Positions 20,882 to 34,300 of a DNA stretch of 35,985 nucleotides are shown here, piece after piece. A model generated the notes under the pieces. That model did not search any database. It had not been told where the DNA came from and was given only the letters and a program-made list of their open reading frames with translations. The position numbers and the translations under genes are program-made. Positions within the stretch are counted from its first letter, which is position 1. Each line of letters opens with the position of its first letter. The stretch is from Phoronis ovalis (Eukaryota > Phoronida > Phoronidae), in assembly GCA_028565635.1 (NCBI GenBank), contig JAOXYB010017297.1:1-35985 (forward strand), written 5' to 3'.

Positions 20882-22210
20882 AAAGAAATATATGGGCCAC
20901 CAAGAAGAGGACACAGCTCTATGTTATATACAGACTCTTTCAAGGAAAAGTGAAAAGCCATTGGTGCAGACGCAGATTATATCAAAAACAATATTACCAT
21001 TTGCAACGATGTGCGACCCTGTACGTATAGTGATATTTCGTTTGTGAGTAGTGACGTTGAATTTTGTAATGAGTACATCAGTTATGCAGCAGATGAATTA
21101 CCGCATTACCTCGAACAGCAAAGTGAATGTTCTAATTGTAGAACTCGAACGCTTTGTAATAATAATATGATGTACATGTGTAGATTAAATTTTTACAAAC
21201 AGCCCATTACGGTTCATATACTAATTCGGCAATACCTTTGCTGAGTAGCTAATGTGCTCATTATAAAATGACACGTCACAAACCAAATACCTACGTAGGG
21301 AGAAATACCACTATACCAACAGGGTTTCGGTGATAATCGTTATATTGCACAAATAGTGGTCATGCTGAAATCAAAATGTATAATGAATTGTATAATGAAT
21401 TGTCTGGGAAACAAGATAGACACTCTTGATCAGAATTAGTAACAAAAAGTATGAATTGATAAAATACTTAATTTTAGAAAATTTCTGTATCCAATTACTC
21501 GTAAAATTGTTAAACGTTTTGGATGGGAATTTTACACAGCTTCCTCGCCTGATGAATTTGCATTTTACATGTGAATTCACCTGGCGAGCAAGCTGTTTTG
21601 CTGTGGTTAATTTTTACAGTTGTAGGTATTTATTTATCTTTGATTCATCGTTTACTACGCTTACAAAAAGTCGTTTCACTTTGGCTCAAAAATATTTAGT
21701 TTTACGAACATTTAACTTCTTCTAAATTATGGAGAAATTTCGTTTATTAATATTTAGGTAAATACAAATAGAATAAATATCGCTGATTTATCCCCCCTGA
21801 ATCTCTCGAAAAGGAGATAACAATAATAAACACCGTGATTGTTGAAAAGAAGTACCAAGTACATGCAGAAGTTGGCTTAGAGTTAGAAGGTGAGCTCGTT
21901 AAAAGAAGCCCGGGAAAACAAGTGATATTTCGCTGGCCCTACTACATTGACTTGGAATTCCCATATAGTGGTTCATTTCCCCGTTTATATCATTGCTGCT
22001 GAAGTGAAGGTTATGTGGGAAGATGGTATAAATCAGCGGATTTTTAAAATTATGAAAACTACGGTTGATGTAACTCTACCTGTAGTCCTGGCTATTTGCT
22101 CAGGCTACATAACCCTACAGTGGCTGATTGACTGCGGCAGATCGAGCTGTAGGGTCATGACCCTGTATGTGTTAAAACCTGTTGAGGTTTTTGATAAAAG
22201 AACAAAATAA
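20882..22210 (+). pseudogene. Possible decayed coding region, unknown family
   Basis: Three stretches look more like protein than chance. At 20882-21244 one frame stays open for 121 codons except for a single TGA at 20951-20953; it includes EIYGPPRRGHSS, DYIKNNITICNDVRPCTYSD and a Cys-bearing ECSNCRTRTLCNNN. At 21787-21999 another frame codes IVEKKYQVHAEVGLELEGEL and RWPYYIDLEFPY. From about 21921 to 22210 a frame offset by +1 continues with EVKVMWEDGINQRIF and a hydrophobic VTLPVVLAICSGYITLQW. The transition between the last two frames suggests a frameshift around 21950-21999. No family was recognised. It could instead be separate exons of an undetected gene, or chance. Confidence 0.3.
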
Positions 22211-22461
22211 TTTTTTTAGAATTTGTTTGTTATGACTGTAGGTTACGTATTCATTTTTCAAAGTTTATTTTACATTTCTTCATATCACTAGACAGCAATC
22301 TTCGATATTCTGGTAAGTGTCCCGAGTCCTAAGTCACCATTTCAGTTTAAATTTAGAACCAGGCTGACGTTTCAGTGTTCATTCATATTTGTAATTTCTC
22401 TTAATAAGGGCATATGCACACTACCAAATGAGCTATGATACATGTATTATGTAAATTTCAG
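22211..22461 (+). other. Upstream region / 5' UTR intron end of CSN7
   Basis: No gene is recognised. The bases immediately before the CSN7 start (TTTCAG at 22456-22461) form a good splice acceptor, suggesting that the transcript begins in an upstream non-coding exon and that 22462 is the first base of exon 2. Confidence 0.4.
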
Positions 22462-25400
22462 ATGGCGGAGAAAACACAAACATCAAATCCTCTCGAGCAG
22501 TTTATTATTTTGGCAAAATCAGCCAAAGGAGCAGGTGCAGTACAGTTAATCAAGCAAGCCCTTGAAACACCTGGAGTTTATGTATTTGAAGAACTGTTAA
22601 ATGCGCCCACTATTCAAGAGGTACTGTATGATTTGTTTCCTTAATAAAAATGTGTTGCTCTCTGTAAGCTTACAGTTCTCCCCTAAACTAAATTGGCAGC
22701 ATAGTTAGAATCAGTACCGGAATGATTGATCATATCAGTGACCCTGGAACTTGCTGCATCATTCTGATAAATAGCCAAATGTGTCTATGAAATGCAACTG
22801 TTTACATAAGTTTACCTATCTGGACTCACAGCAGTCATCTTTAACCTCTTAATAGGAATGACTAGGACTTATGCTTCATTTGTTATATACAGAATGACTG
22901 TTGCCTATTCTTGTGATTTCAGAACTGTTTTGAAGTAATATGTGGAGAACACTACACTGAATTTCGTATATTGCTTTCAATAGATTGCATACCTGTGCAT
23001 TTTCCTTGTCTAAATAAAAACGTATGTTTACAAATTTGAATTTCTGTTTTAGTTATCAACTACAGAACACGCCCCCTACTTTAACCTTCTTAATATGTTT
23101 GCATATGGAACCTATGGTGATTATAAAGGTAGGTATTAAAACTTTCATGTACTAATTTAAATTCTTGGAGTACACTAAACAAATATCCCACATCGAATCC
23201 AAAATCCCGATACATGTCCGTCACACCCTAGGGGGTACTGTCATTCTAAATCACCGTACATATGTTCGCCCAATAGGCCCCCTTTTTTTAGCTCCTGTAG
23301 ATAAGTACCCCCCCAGATGTCACATTTTATACATTATTTACAAGTTTCCGCTGATTGTTTTTTTCTGTGCAAAATTTCATGTCACATAATATTTTCCACT
23401 GATCTGTACTGCTTGTGACCATCAACTGGTAATGTAGTTAACATTTTACTGAAACCATGATGCACGGATGGAAACAATGTGTTAGTTCTTACATAGTGCC
23501 TTTGGTGATATATGTTTGACATGCCTGCATTGTCTGATGTCAATAAACAATATCAGGAAAGCAATGTCAGACAGTAATTTTGCCAAATAATTATTTGCCA
23601 AGCCTACTGGTGTCGTGTATGTACTAATATCATCAGGATATATAACAAGCCATGTCTTGAAGAGAACCCCTGGCTGTTATGTTTAGTATTTAATATAATC
23701 CCCTCTTATCAATCTGTAGGTTCTTATGTATCCATTTTCACTGTTATTACACCTATCTTAGTGGTTGAAATAATAATAACAAGTAGAAATTGTCTTGGGA
23801 AGTCCAGGTCTTCTATTCAGACCACTACCGTGTGACTAATATAGAGCAATGCATATGTATCCTTTCTGGTTGGGAATCTTTTTGCTAATTGAAATCTTAT
23901 GATCATCTACACAGTTTCTCCAAAGGTTTGAATGGTTAATGTCACAATATGACGTGGCATTTACATTGGATTGATTGAATGTTTTATTGAATTTATAGGA
24001 AAGACTATACAAAATGTCTTTGAAATTAGGTAAGAATAACTCCTGGGAGGAACTATCATTGAAAGTGACTGTTTGTGTGTCATTGAGTGTTCTCCACGAT
24101 GCCTTTTGAAGGTCAAGTTACAATTAACCCACTAGAGTTTTTATGTATTAATTATCAGTACTTTTTTACAAGCAATTCTACTTATATTCCTTTTAAAAGA
24201 CAATGAAAAGAATTATTTAAAATTTTTTTGCTAATGAAATGTAATGAGCAATGACATAAATTTGTTAACTATATATTTCTTTAATTTATTATTTTGATCA
24301 ATGGAATTGTACTTTTAAAATATACATGCTAATTCATATTCATAATATGCAGTTCCTTTTGCCCAAATAGTCAATTTAAGCAGCGTGATAGGATGATTCT
24401 CAAAATCTTCCTGGCCCTTGTTGCTTATTGCTATATTGAAAAAAGTGAAGACCCCCCCTCTCTGCAGCGTGTATTTGCATCTGTTTCACTTTGATGTATT
24501 TTTGTTAGCTTGTTTTCCAGCTAACACAGCTGGTCTCCCGGATCTTTCACCTGCTATGCTAATGAAATTACGACATCTAACAATTGTATCCCTTGCCACA
24601 AGACAGAAATGCATTTCTTACAAAGTACTGCTGGAAGAGCTTGATTTGAAAAATCTCAGAGAATTGGAGGTATATCTTTTGTTTATGTCAGAGTCATAGT
24701 AATGAGCTAAGACACAGATGCTTCCTTAGCTTTCATGTATTGATAAAATCATGATTTTAAAGAAATCTGTTCAACAATTCAGGAGACATGACTTCACTCA
24801 ATATTTATTCTTGTAAGGTACAAGGTGACAGAATTATGTGTAATTTAATTAAACCATGAGATAAGCGATGTACTGTGTTATTTCTGTTTGTGTAGGACAT
24901 GATAATAGAAGTAATATATGCCGATATAGTTCACGGAAAGCTTGACCAAAAGAATCAGCAGCTAGAAGTAGATTATGCCATAGGAAGAGATATGAAACCA
25001 GAATCTATTAAAGATGTCATCTCCGTTTTACAAGAATGGTAAGAATGGTGGTAAAATTCAGTTAGTCTTCCTTCTTTTGGTGCCTATTTTTGTTCGTTTA
25101 AAGTTCAAATAGTCTGAATTAATTTCAACAATTACTGAAAACTATATATCAAGTGGAGTCTTAGTCAATAATAATTGATTGAAAAATCAAATTTATATTG
25201 ATATTGAGAAAAAGTGAAGATGATGCTGAAAGCTCAAATTTAGTTAACTGAGGGAACAGAAAAAATTCTAAACCTTTCTGGTACGAACTAAACCTCAAGC
25301 CTTTTCAACTTTGTCATAATGAAAACTTCTTCACTGAAGGAGGTGATTTTAAAAGCTTTTATAGTATGGCTCAATATTTCTGTTCCTAATTTGTCCAAAG

Positions 25401-26873
25401 TTAATTAAATCTGAACTTTTCCTCTGCTATTTGTAGGAACAAAGTTCCATGTATTTTTTTCTGTAATACCTGGTCAAGAATTAAAAGATTTTTTATAAGA
25501 TTGCAGTGTAGAATGTAGTTAATGTATGCAGTGCATCTGTCTCATTTTGATGATAAGGTGAAATTGCTCGCTTTTCTAAAATAACAAAACTCTACAAACT
25601 TGTTCGACATGAATTATTAAAAGGACATTTTTTTAATAAGGTGTCATGGCTGTGAGACAGTATTGTCAGGAATTGAATCACAAATAAACAAAGCAAACCA
25701 CAGTAAAGACAACAACACTAGAATAAAAGCTAATATAGAACAGGAGGTATGGAGACCGTTTTCATTATTTATCTGTTGCTTAACTAAATGTATGCCTTAA
25801 TTGTCCTTGGCATTGGGATAGACAGTTATATAGTCAAAATATCTGCATAGCTATAATAGCAATACACATTTTCCTTGTGGCAATGTAAGTCGAAAATGGG
25901 ATTATTTGAATTGTTTTAATGTTTATTTGTTAAGTTCAGTGCGGTAGTGTAATTGTTAGTCGCAGTTAACATTGATATGTGGCCTTGTTCTTATGCTGTA
26001 TACTGTAGGGCCAATGTGTAAGGTAGTCAAAAAGTTGCCTACAAAAGGAATATATTTTAACCTACCTTACATGATAAAACTAATCACATAGTTCTTTTAT
26101 CCCCTTAATGTGACATCACATGTACCAAATGCAACCTGTGACAAACAAACTCATGTATTGATACTATATATTGATATTATAACAGAATGAACTTTTAGTT
26201 GAATTGCTTCCCATTAATAAGAGCATGTGTGAAATAAAGAAGCACATTTTTTTGTCCAAATATACATGTGTGAAGTACAGAAGCACAATTTTTTTGTCCA
26301 AGCATACTTTCATCACATTCTATGTTAAACCTAAAGCGTTGTACCCAGAGCTTTGTTCCACTGAAACCTGTAACAAATGCAACACTGGGGTAAGGCAGCG
26401 ACAGTAGTTTAATATAACAATTCAAAGATTCTTGAGTTAGATAGCATCACTTGATTTTCAGATTGCTAATATAAAGAAGACATTAAAAACTTCACAGTCA
26501 CAAGATAGAGATGAGCAGATGGTATCAGATTCTATGGATGTCTCTAGCATGCCAGAAAAACCAACTAAAAAACCTTCAAAAAGCAAAGGGTAGGTGACCA
26601 ACAAATCATTTAAGTTTAGGATTCTGTTAGCAGAGTTTAATAAAATATGTTCTTAAAATTCAAAACTGTACCCTAGTAGAGCTATGTTTTAAATGTTATA
26701 CTGACCAGTCATTGCTTAGACTTTTTGTCCTCCCTTAAATTGTCTTGTTGCAATTTGCTCAAAAGGTACCTGTCTGCCTTATTACCACTTGAAATAAAAT
26801 TCTTGACATAGTTCTTTTATAGTATTGTACTATTTTCAGTTTACGAGGAAGTGCCAAATTCTGGAAAAACTAA
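22462..26873 (+). CDS. COPS7: COP9 signalosome subunit 7 (complete, 7 coding exons)
   Basis: CSN7 is a PCI-domain subunit of the COP9 signalosome, which removes NEDD8 from cullins and so tunes CRL ubiquitin ligases. Exons: 22462-22620, 23053-23128, 24521-24669, 24896-25038, 25641-25746, 26462-26589, 26840-26873. All have GT/AG borders and compatible phases, giving 264 residues against 275 in human COPS7A. Conserved features: EQFIILAKSAKGAGA, ETPGVYVFEELL, FAYGTYGDY, a PCI winged-helix part with KLRHLTIVSLA and LLEELDLKNLRELED, then IIEVIYADIVHGKLDQ, LEVDYAIGRD, LQEWCHGCETVLSGIE, and the C-terminal KSKGLRGSAKFWKN. The start MAEKTQ is chosen over an in-frame ATG at 22435 because the latter lies within what looks like intron sequence ending TTTCAG. 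Vertebrates have COPS7A and COPS7B; this looks like the single invertebrate form. Confidence 0.96.
23180..23335. repeat. Probable dispersed repeat fragment in CSN7 intron
   Basis: Shares, in the opposite orientation, a G-run followed by TACT and an AATCCAAAAT word with the sequence at the right end of the window (35912-35985). Both look like pieces of one dispersed family with homopolymer G/C tracts. This is a weak match made by eye. Confidence 0.3.
26225..26307. repeat. Two-copy ~41-bp tandem duplication in CSN7 intron
   Basis: Copies at 26225-26265 and 26266-26307, both ATGTGTGAAnTAnAG followed by AAGCACA, a T-run and TTGTCCAA. It lies inside the intron between coding exons 5 and 6. Short open frames on both strands here arise from the duplication and are not genes. 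Confidence 0.85.
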
Positions 26874-28344
26874 TGAACATGAGATTGCAATTGTGTCTTA
26901 TTAACGATGTTGTTCGTATGGAAGACATATTGTTTGCAGAATCAATCAACATGAAAGTAGCTCCAGACAACTGAGCTAGCTACTGAAGAACACTTGTCAG
27001 TTAACTGACCATCAAAAGCTAGTCTACCTAGAAATGACAGACAAAACTTAACATTCAGAGGTCTTGAAAGTTTGTGTTGCCTGTAAAACCGGTCTTTCAT
27101 GCAAAAACCTTTGATGTTTTTTTAAACATTATTGTTTCTGTTGATAAGCTAGTGTATATCTTTTGGTTTGTAAATAAGAACATTTTTTGCTACATAATCT
27201 TTATTCCAAACATAAAACATCACATACATAACATCTTATCTATCTTTTATTCTCCAGTACTACAGCCCTGAAACACATCGTAAACATTCATATTCTCAAG
27301 TTTGAAATAGTAAAAAGATATATATACAATTAATTTCTCAGATGCACAATTCAAGTCTTCTGCTGCAATAGTTATGTTTTACAAATGTAGACTGCCCTTA
27401 GTTATACACGCAACATATAACCTGAAAAGATGGAATGTTTATCAAAATCGTCTCTTGTACTGGAATTTCTAAGACATTTACAATAAATATACAGACTCAC
27501 GATAACACCCACAAACTTTGAATGGTGCAACATCACTCACTTTTCAACAAACTCTGCTTTGTTTTGAGTTTGACCACTTTCTCTATAGCTAGTTGCTGAG
27601 AACATTATCATGAGCACAGAGGATGCGGAGCAGTATATGCATAGCATGTTTAAATAGTGGCACGAAGGTCTGTAGACTATTAATTGAGAAGACTCTTACA
27701 GAAAGCTTGGCGAGTTTAAGGGGAACATTTTATGTAGGAAAAAAGATCCGTCACCTCGACTAGACTACATACATAGTAAATAAAATATAAAACTAAATTA
27801 AAATGGAAAACATTTTGACTAAAACGTGAATATACAGAAAACTTTAAACAATTGGTTCGACTTAACTATGTAAAAGTACATGCACTAATACTGGTTGCAC
27901 AGCAACGACTAGGAAAAACTTAGGTTTAGCTGAACATTGCAACATCTTTTAAAGTCATTTTGAAAAAAAACTTTCAAGACGGAACATTTCAAGAGCCATT
28001 GTTCATATGCTGCGAATAGTCAAAATATACAAAACAGAATGCCAGGACATACAAGTAAAAAATAGGTACATAACCTATCTATCCAGACTTGGCTATTTTA
28101 GTTAGGAATTACCCCACTTATTCCTTTAACAATTGAGCTAAAAAAATTACATACAATTACTGTAATTGCTTGAGTGCTCGACATATATATGTGTGCTGTA
28201 ATAATTGTTATTGCACAGAACTAAAATTGACAGGTGAACATAAAAAAAAGCATGAAGTTTTCCTTTTAGGATAAATAGTGTATCCGTTCAGCAGTTAACC
28301 GAGTTATTTGTGCTCAATGACTATATACTAGATTTAATAGAAGT
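26874..28344. other. Convergent intergenic region between CSN7 and RCC2
   Basis: Holds the 3' UTRs of two convergent genes. A plus-strand AATAAA at 27482-27487 could end CSN7. For RCC2, minus-strand AATAAA (plus-strand TTTATT) occurs at about 27200 and 27245, so the two transcripts may overlap at their 3' ends. No further gene is seen. Confidence 0.4.
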
Positions 28345-31300
28345 TTATGGTGTAAATACTGGCAGCTTATCTAGCTTTTCCTTGTCATCATCAGAATCTT
28401 TTCTTGCAAGCATCAAAGTATGTGCAAAACCACATGAGACACGATGAACATATATCCCTGCTAATGTTTTCATTTCTTGTGGTATTGTTGAAGATTTCGG
28501 CTTGTCATCACCATATCCCTGGAAAAGAATAAGATGCAATACCATCTTTATAAACATTTATTTGCTACAACCAAAGGCAGTTATTAAAATGCCTATGACA
28601 ACAAGGAAAAGTGGTGATTAGAATAAAGAGTATTTACCAGTTTAAGATATGGTGGTCAAATCTGTGTCAGAAAAAAATAACATGGAAGCTGAGAGCCAGT
28701 GCATGGTTGCTAGTATGTTGCTATACAATGGAAAATTACTTGAATGTGTTGGTGGTGGGGTATTAAAAAAAAGCCTTACTAGAATCATACAAATTGTTTC
28801 GGACAACTTTCAGCCATTCAGCTTGATTCACTGTTCTACATTCTTTAACTTCTGAATATGTCATAAATTTTGATACTCAGACTGATTCTGACGTGGCTCT
28901 AAAGAGTTTAAGCTTCAAATAGTGTACTCGATATTCAATAGAAAGGGGGAATATACAAATCTAATTAAGCCATGAAGGGGAGTATAGGAGATGGCTCTTC
29001 AAGGAAACCACACTATCCCAATATATTCAATAACATATTATCAAGTACATGAAATGATTGAACCTACAACTACTGTACACCATGCACTTTGGCTTTCCAA
29101 CTAAAAGCATAACATCTGTAGCTGTTAAAAGGCTGCAATGTTATTTTAAATGACTTACCAGTTCCCCATATGTAGGTGAACTTCCCCATGTAACAACGCT
29201 CTGATCAGCAGCGACAGCAATACTTTTATTACTAGAAAAAATACAAAACAGTTTAAGATAGTAGCAGAAAGACTCAATTCCAAACTATAGCAAAACATGT
29301 TTAGCTCATTTTTAAAAAATTGATATGCTAATTATAAACGGCACTTAAAAAGTCTTTGCGGAATTAATATTAATAAGGAATAGATTTAAAATGTTCAACT
29401 GTGGAAAAGATACACATCACCTCGTCCCTTTGATTCACAGATTGATTTAGAGCTGCCAACTGTTTATACAACAATACACAGTGTACATACATGTACACTC
29501 ACACACACGGGTTTCTTACCAGCATGCTATACTCCTGACTTCCCATCCACTAAGATCCTGTACTGGCTTTGGATACATAGCTGCTTCACCAGTAGATTTT
29601 GTCTGACCCCATAAGAACAATGCACCTGCAGCAGAAAATATATACTACATTACAAAAATGTGGCAATGCAGCATATCTTGTACACTCTAACCAGAAATAA
29701 ATGTTACTCTAAAACAAGATATAAAACTAATTGTAATGGTATTACCTTTGCTTCATGCATGTCATGTATTTAACTTTATAGTGCTATTCTTTTACCCCTC
29801 CTGATATCAAATTGTAACGAGATTTCAATTTTTGAACACTGAACACAGCTTTTCTGCACTTTTAACAGTATTTTAATAGAGTGTTAAAAGTTGAGTGTAA
29901 AATTTTAAAAGTTTAGTTCTAAATCATCTTTTGATGAATATTTTTTTATTTTAATGTTGTGAAAGTAAACGTGAATATTATACGCTCATTTGTTAAGCCA
30001 TCAACTCTGTACATTATGGTGATACGTATAGTGCTTTTTACTGCCAGCATAAAATAGAGGGAACTCATTACCAGGTTCAGTTAGAAAAATAAAAACACTC
30101 AAATGTTTTAGAATTAATCTCAAAACAGAATCTTATGACACATCATAATTTGTTGTATGCACACATTTTTCTATGTTGTATAATGCAAGGATGTTATTTA
30201 GATATATTTGCATACATAAACTGTCCCTATAACAAATTATTTAATTATTATTATTATTGCTCCAAGTAATATGAAGTCTTAAATATACATGTGACTAGGC
30301 TGCTTTACTAACATTCTTTCTGCCTAAGATTGGACATATCAAATAATTGTGTTGGGTACATGGTGAATTGTTGTTTCTCTTTTATATTTGTCCTTCATAC
30401 ATCCACTAGCAATTTCTCATCTTTGTTTAGTTTGTCTCAACTTTAAGTATCTTTTGATGTCTTGTAAAGCCTCAGTACAGTTTATCTTAAACATTACTTT
30501 GTACGTCTATTCATAATATTATTAATCAGTGTTGGGGGCAGAAATTGTTTAATTGCCAGGTAGGACATCTTGCCTCGAAACTTCAAGATGTTTCAAACCT
30601 AGCATAATAGGACTTAAAAACAAACACAAGAATCTAAAAATCTTTATTTGTGGCGTTATTACAACAATTTGCAAAAACTCCATACCCATTTCACTGATAG
30701 CCATACAAAATGTAGAACCAGCAGCGATTGTTTTCACACCACGATTAGGTCCATCAAAATATTTCAGAAGTCTTGGTACCATCTCATCCTTTGGTTCAGC
30801 ATGACCCAGGCGACCATAACCTCCAAAACCCCAGGTGAAAACACGTTTCCTTGAATCCATAATAACCTAGTAAAATAATCGTGCAAATTTCAGAAATAAC
30901 AAACTAGCAGGCAATTTTGTATCCACACACGTGATGAGTGAGTGAGTGAGTCCATAATCAATTCACAAACACGGCACCATGGCAAAAATCAGAATCTGTG
31001 ATAAAAGTTATTTGATGCCAGTCTCCTTCGAGATATCATATGTATATTCTGTTCTCTCCAGCTGTTTCATTGACTATTTACAACATTATTATCAAGATAT
31101 CTATGTACATTGGACCCATAATAAAAAAAAGGTAGCTGTATATACACATTTATAAACTACAATGTATGCAAATCATCCATTTCTATAAGAGATTCTACAA
31201 CGGAAAACCTTACTGTATGGTTAACTCCACAAGCCACATCTTCAACATACACATCAGTAACTGGTGTCACATGACCATCACGTGACTTTTCTATCCACAC

Positions 31301-34300
31301 TTGTACCTTACGTGGTCGTAACTCGCATGTAAACGACATTTTATTACTGGATACAAAATATTTCCCATCTGTGTTATGCCCTAAAACACAAGTGCCAATA
31401 CAAGTTAAACACAAAATCTCTAGAACAATTTACCTAATAATATATTTATTAGAAACTTTATAATTTCCCCAAGACAGAACTAAAACTTAAAATTCCTATT
31501 GCAAATTAAGCTATTTAAAGTTGAAGGCTAGGTACAATTATCCTGAATGTCCAATGTTTACGGAAGTTTAACTTGCCATGGATTTGTGCTAACAATTAAA
31601 TATGGAATTAGGTATGTTACTATGAATTGCCTCATGACTCGTTTGTTTGTGGACTTGCAGCAACATTCAGTAATACACAGGTTTATTAAGTGGCTCACAA
31701 TTTTTATGATTATTTATTATTTAACTAAAACAGGCTTCAACATGTTTATGATGTTGTCAATTTGACACCTAGTTAATATAACGCAAATTCTACGATCTAA
31801 TTCTATGGAAACAGTGGTACTAGTGGTTGATAAAAACCCCACTCAGAATCAAAATGTCCACTTCCACTACCAAAGCATGCTTGATTAAATCCACCCATAA
31901 CTAGGGAAGAATGCAAAATCCAATGCTTGAATGATTATTGTAACCTAGGGTCTATCCTGATGTTGACACTATAGTACCTAAAGTCATTAAAATAGCATAT
32001 ACAGTAAGATTAACAAACTCTGAATCTTGACCAAGCGTAAACCTAATGTGCTCATTTAGTAAAAAAATAATCGATTGTTCATCGGTGGTCAATTTGTTTA
32101 AAGGACCTGACAATTGATTCCCAACTCTAATTTTACTTACCTAACTGTCCATATTCTGGTAGCCCAAAAGAAAAGAGATTTCCTCGAATATCGGCAATCA
32201 TGCTAAATTCAGCACCACAAGCTACTTTGCGAACAGGTGGCCCCTTGTGTTTTATCTGAAAATGCAAATTAAAGTATTCTGGGTGCAGAAACAAGATTAA
32301 TTTGTTTTAAAAATTAACTGTAAATGTTTTTAAAAAATCTGCATAAACCAACATCTAAAGTGTTTCAAATGTTTGGATCGAACGCAGCTCTGTTAAATAT
32401 TTAAACATTTCCTTTTTAATGTATATTTTTACTTTTTTAATAATTTAAATAACTATGTAGTCAGAAATATCATAGATAAGTGATCAAACTGGATCCTTGA
32501 TTGAACTTATAATGGGGGATACTGGCAGTAGCCTTTCCAATTTTAATATTAGTTTCATTACCTTTGTAGGACTTGTGACATATGGAGTTTGATTACCAAT
32601 TCCTAACTGGCCCATTTTGTTATCACCCATAGAAAAAACTTTGCCTGTATCTATAATAAAAAGAATAACAATCATGTAACAAAATATGGTATTAAATTAT
32701 AATGTTCACTACATTTATCTAGATACTTCAATTTTATTGAAAATTTTTCATTTTCTGTTGAATTTATGGACGGATGTTTCAAACTTGATTATTCCTATAT
32801 AAGTTTCTTTCATACATATATTCCACTCAGTATACATATTCAACTGAAAACTGACCTCTTCTCCAATAAACCAGAATATTTTTGTAAAAAGGCAGTATCA
32901 AGAATATATTTCACAGTTCTTTCTTTTTTACAGGAAAATTGAAATGCGAAAATATTTTACATCAAAGAGAGAAAAATGGCTAGCACAAAAGTTTCCCCAT
33001 ATATACATTCCTGTAGTCAACTTTTATCGACTCTGAATAAAATTTACTACCTAGGCGTTCAGAAAATTTAAGTTCAAACTTTGTCCGCCAGCAATTCAAA
33101 TTACTTGCATCTTCCCTTCTCCCAGAAATCAAATTAACTGACCAATAATTCAACTTTTATCTAGACCCTGTAAATGTAACTTATATACACTATTGCAGTT
33201 ACGCCAGCACATTAAGGAACTCCGCAACTAATAGGTTTAAGGGAACAGCCCACAATACGGTAAATTCACAGATAGTACTCTATGAAAGAACTCTGCAATA
33301 AGCATTGTTACCTGTTAACAGTAGAGTGTGATTTCTGCCACATGCAGCATCCACTATATTAAACGATGAGACTAATTCAATCTCGGTTGGAAGGTCTCTA
33401 CGATTGGTGTCACCAAGACCTAGCTGACCTTTGTCATTACGTCCTGAAATAATCTTTACATTTAGTTGTATCACAACATCTAAACTATGTGACAACAGAA
33501 CAGAATGATATACAGAACATTAAAGTTTAATTTGCAGGACTCCTTCTTATTTGAACACAATATCTTCTTTAGTTTTACTAATACTTTGTTTCTATTTAAA
33601 TGCAAATATCAAATACAAATTGTAAGTAAAAGTTATGAACTGAATCTGTTATGATATCAGATACTACTTTATTCACATGGAATTCATAACTTTTATAATT
33701 TTATAATTTTTTTCAAATAACCTCATGCAAAATATTTCTTCCAAAAACCTCTACCAAAGTATGTACAGTGGGGGCATATATAATGTTTCAGCTATTGCTA
33801 TCTCCACGTTCCTGCTATGTCAGCCTGAGGTTTGGTGTAGGGTCATAGTTTTAGCTGTATCAATGTGGACAACCAGTTTTGTACTTAAACACTGAACTAA
33901 AATACTGGACATTGGAGCAGTTTATACTAAAACAAGTTTGGCCTATTACAGATAGCAGCATTACTCTACATATAGCATGTTTTGTTAAAGCATCCAGAAC
34001 TAGGTTTGCACACGAAGAACAAAACCAGTTCTCTCACCATATGAATTGCTTTATCCACTTTGCTACAGGAACTTATTTCAAGAAAGGGTTATTTTGAATG
34101 TTTTGTTTATTAATTTACAAACTGTAATTTTAATAGGCATACGACTAACATAAACTCACCCCAGCTGTAAGTCTTTCCCTCAGTTGTGATGATAATACTG
34201 TGACAAGCAGTGCAGCCAGATATCACAGAACGCACCGCTTTATCACTGAATGAAGAAATACGATGAGGTCCCCAAAGATTAGGTCCACCAACATTCTTTA

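Noticed and set aside
21371..21725. Overlapping frames on both strands (69 and 99 codons)
   Set aside because: Low-information AT-rich composition on both strands with a small tandem duplication; no support for either.
23165..23389. 74-codon frame in a CSN7 intron
   Set aside because: It lies in a probable dispersed repeat within an intron whose flanking exons join in phase without it.
33879..34097. 72-codon plus-strand frame
   Set aside because: It lies inside an RCC2 intron on the opposite strand, with no recognisable features or conserved motifs.
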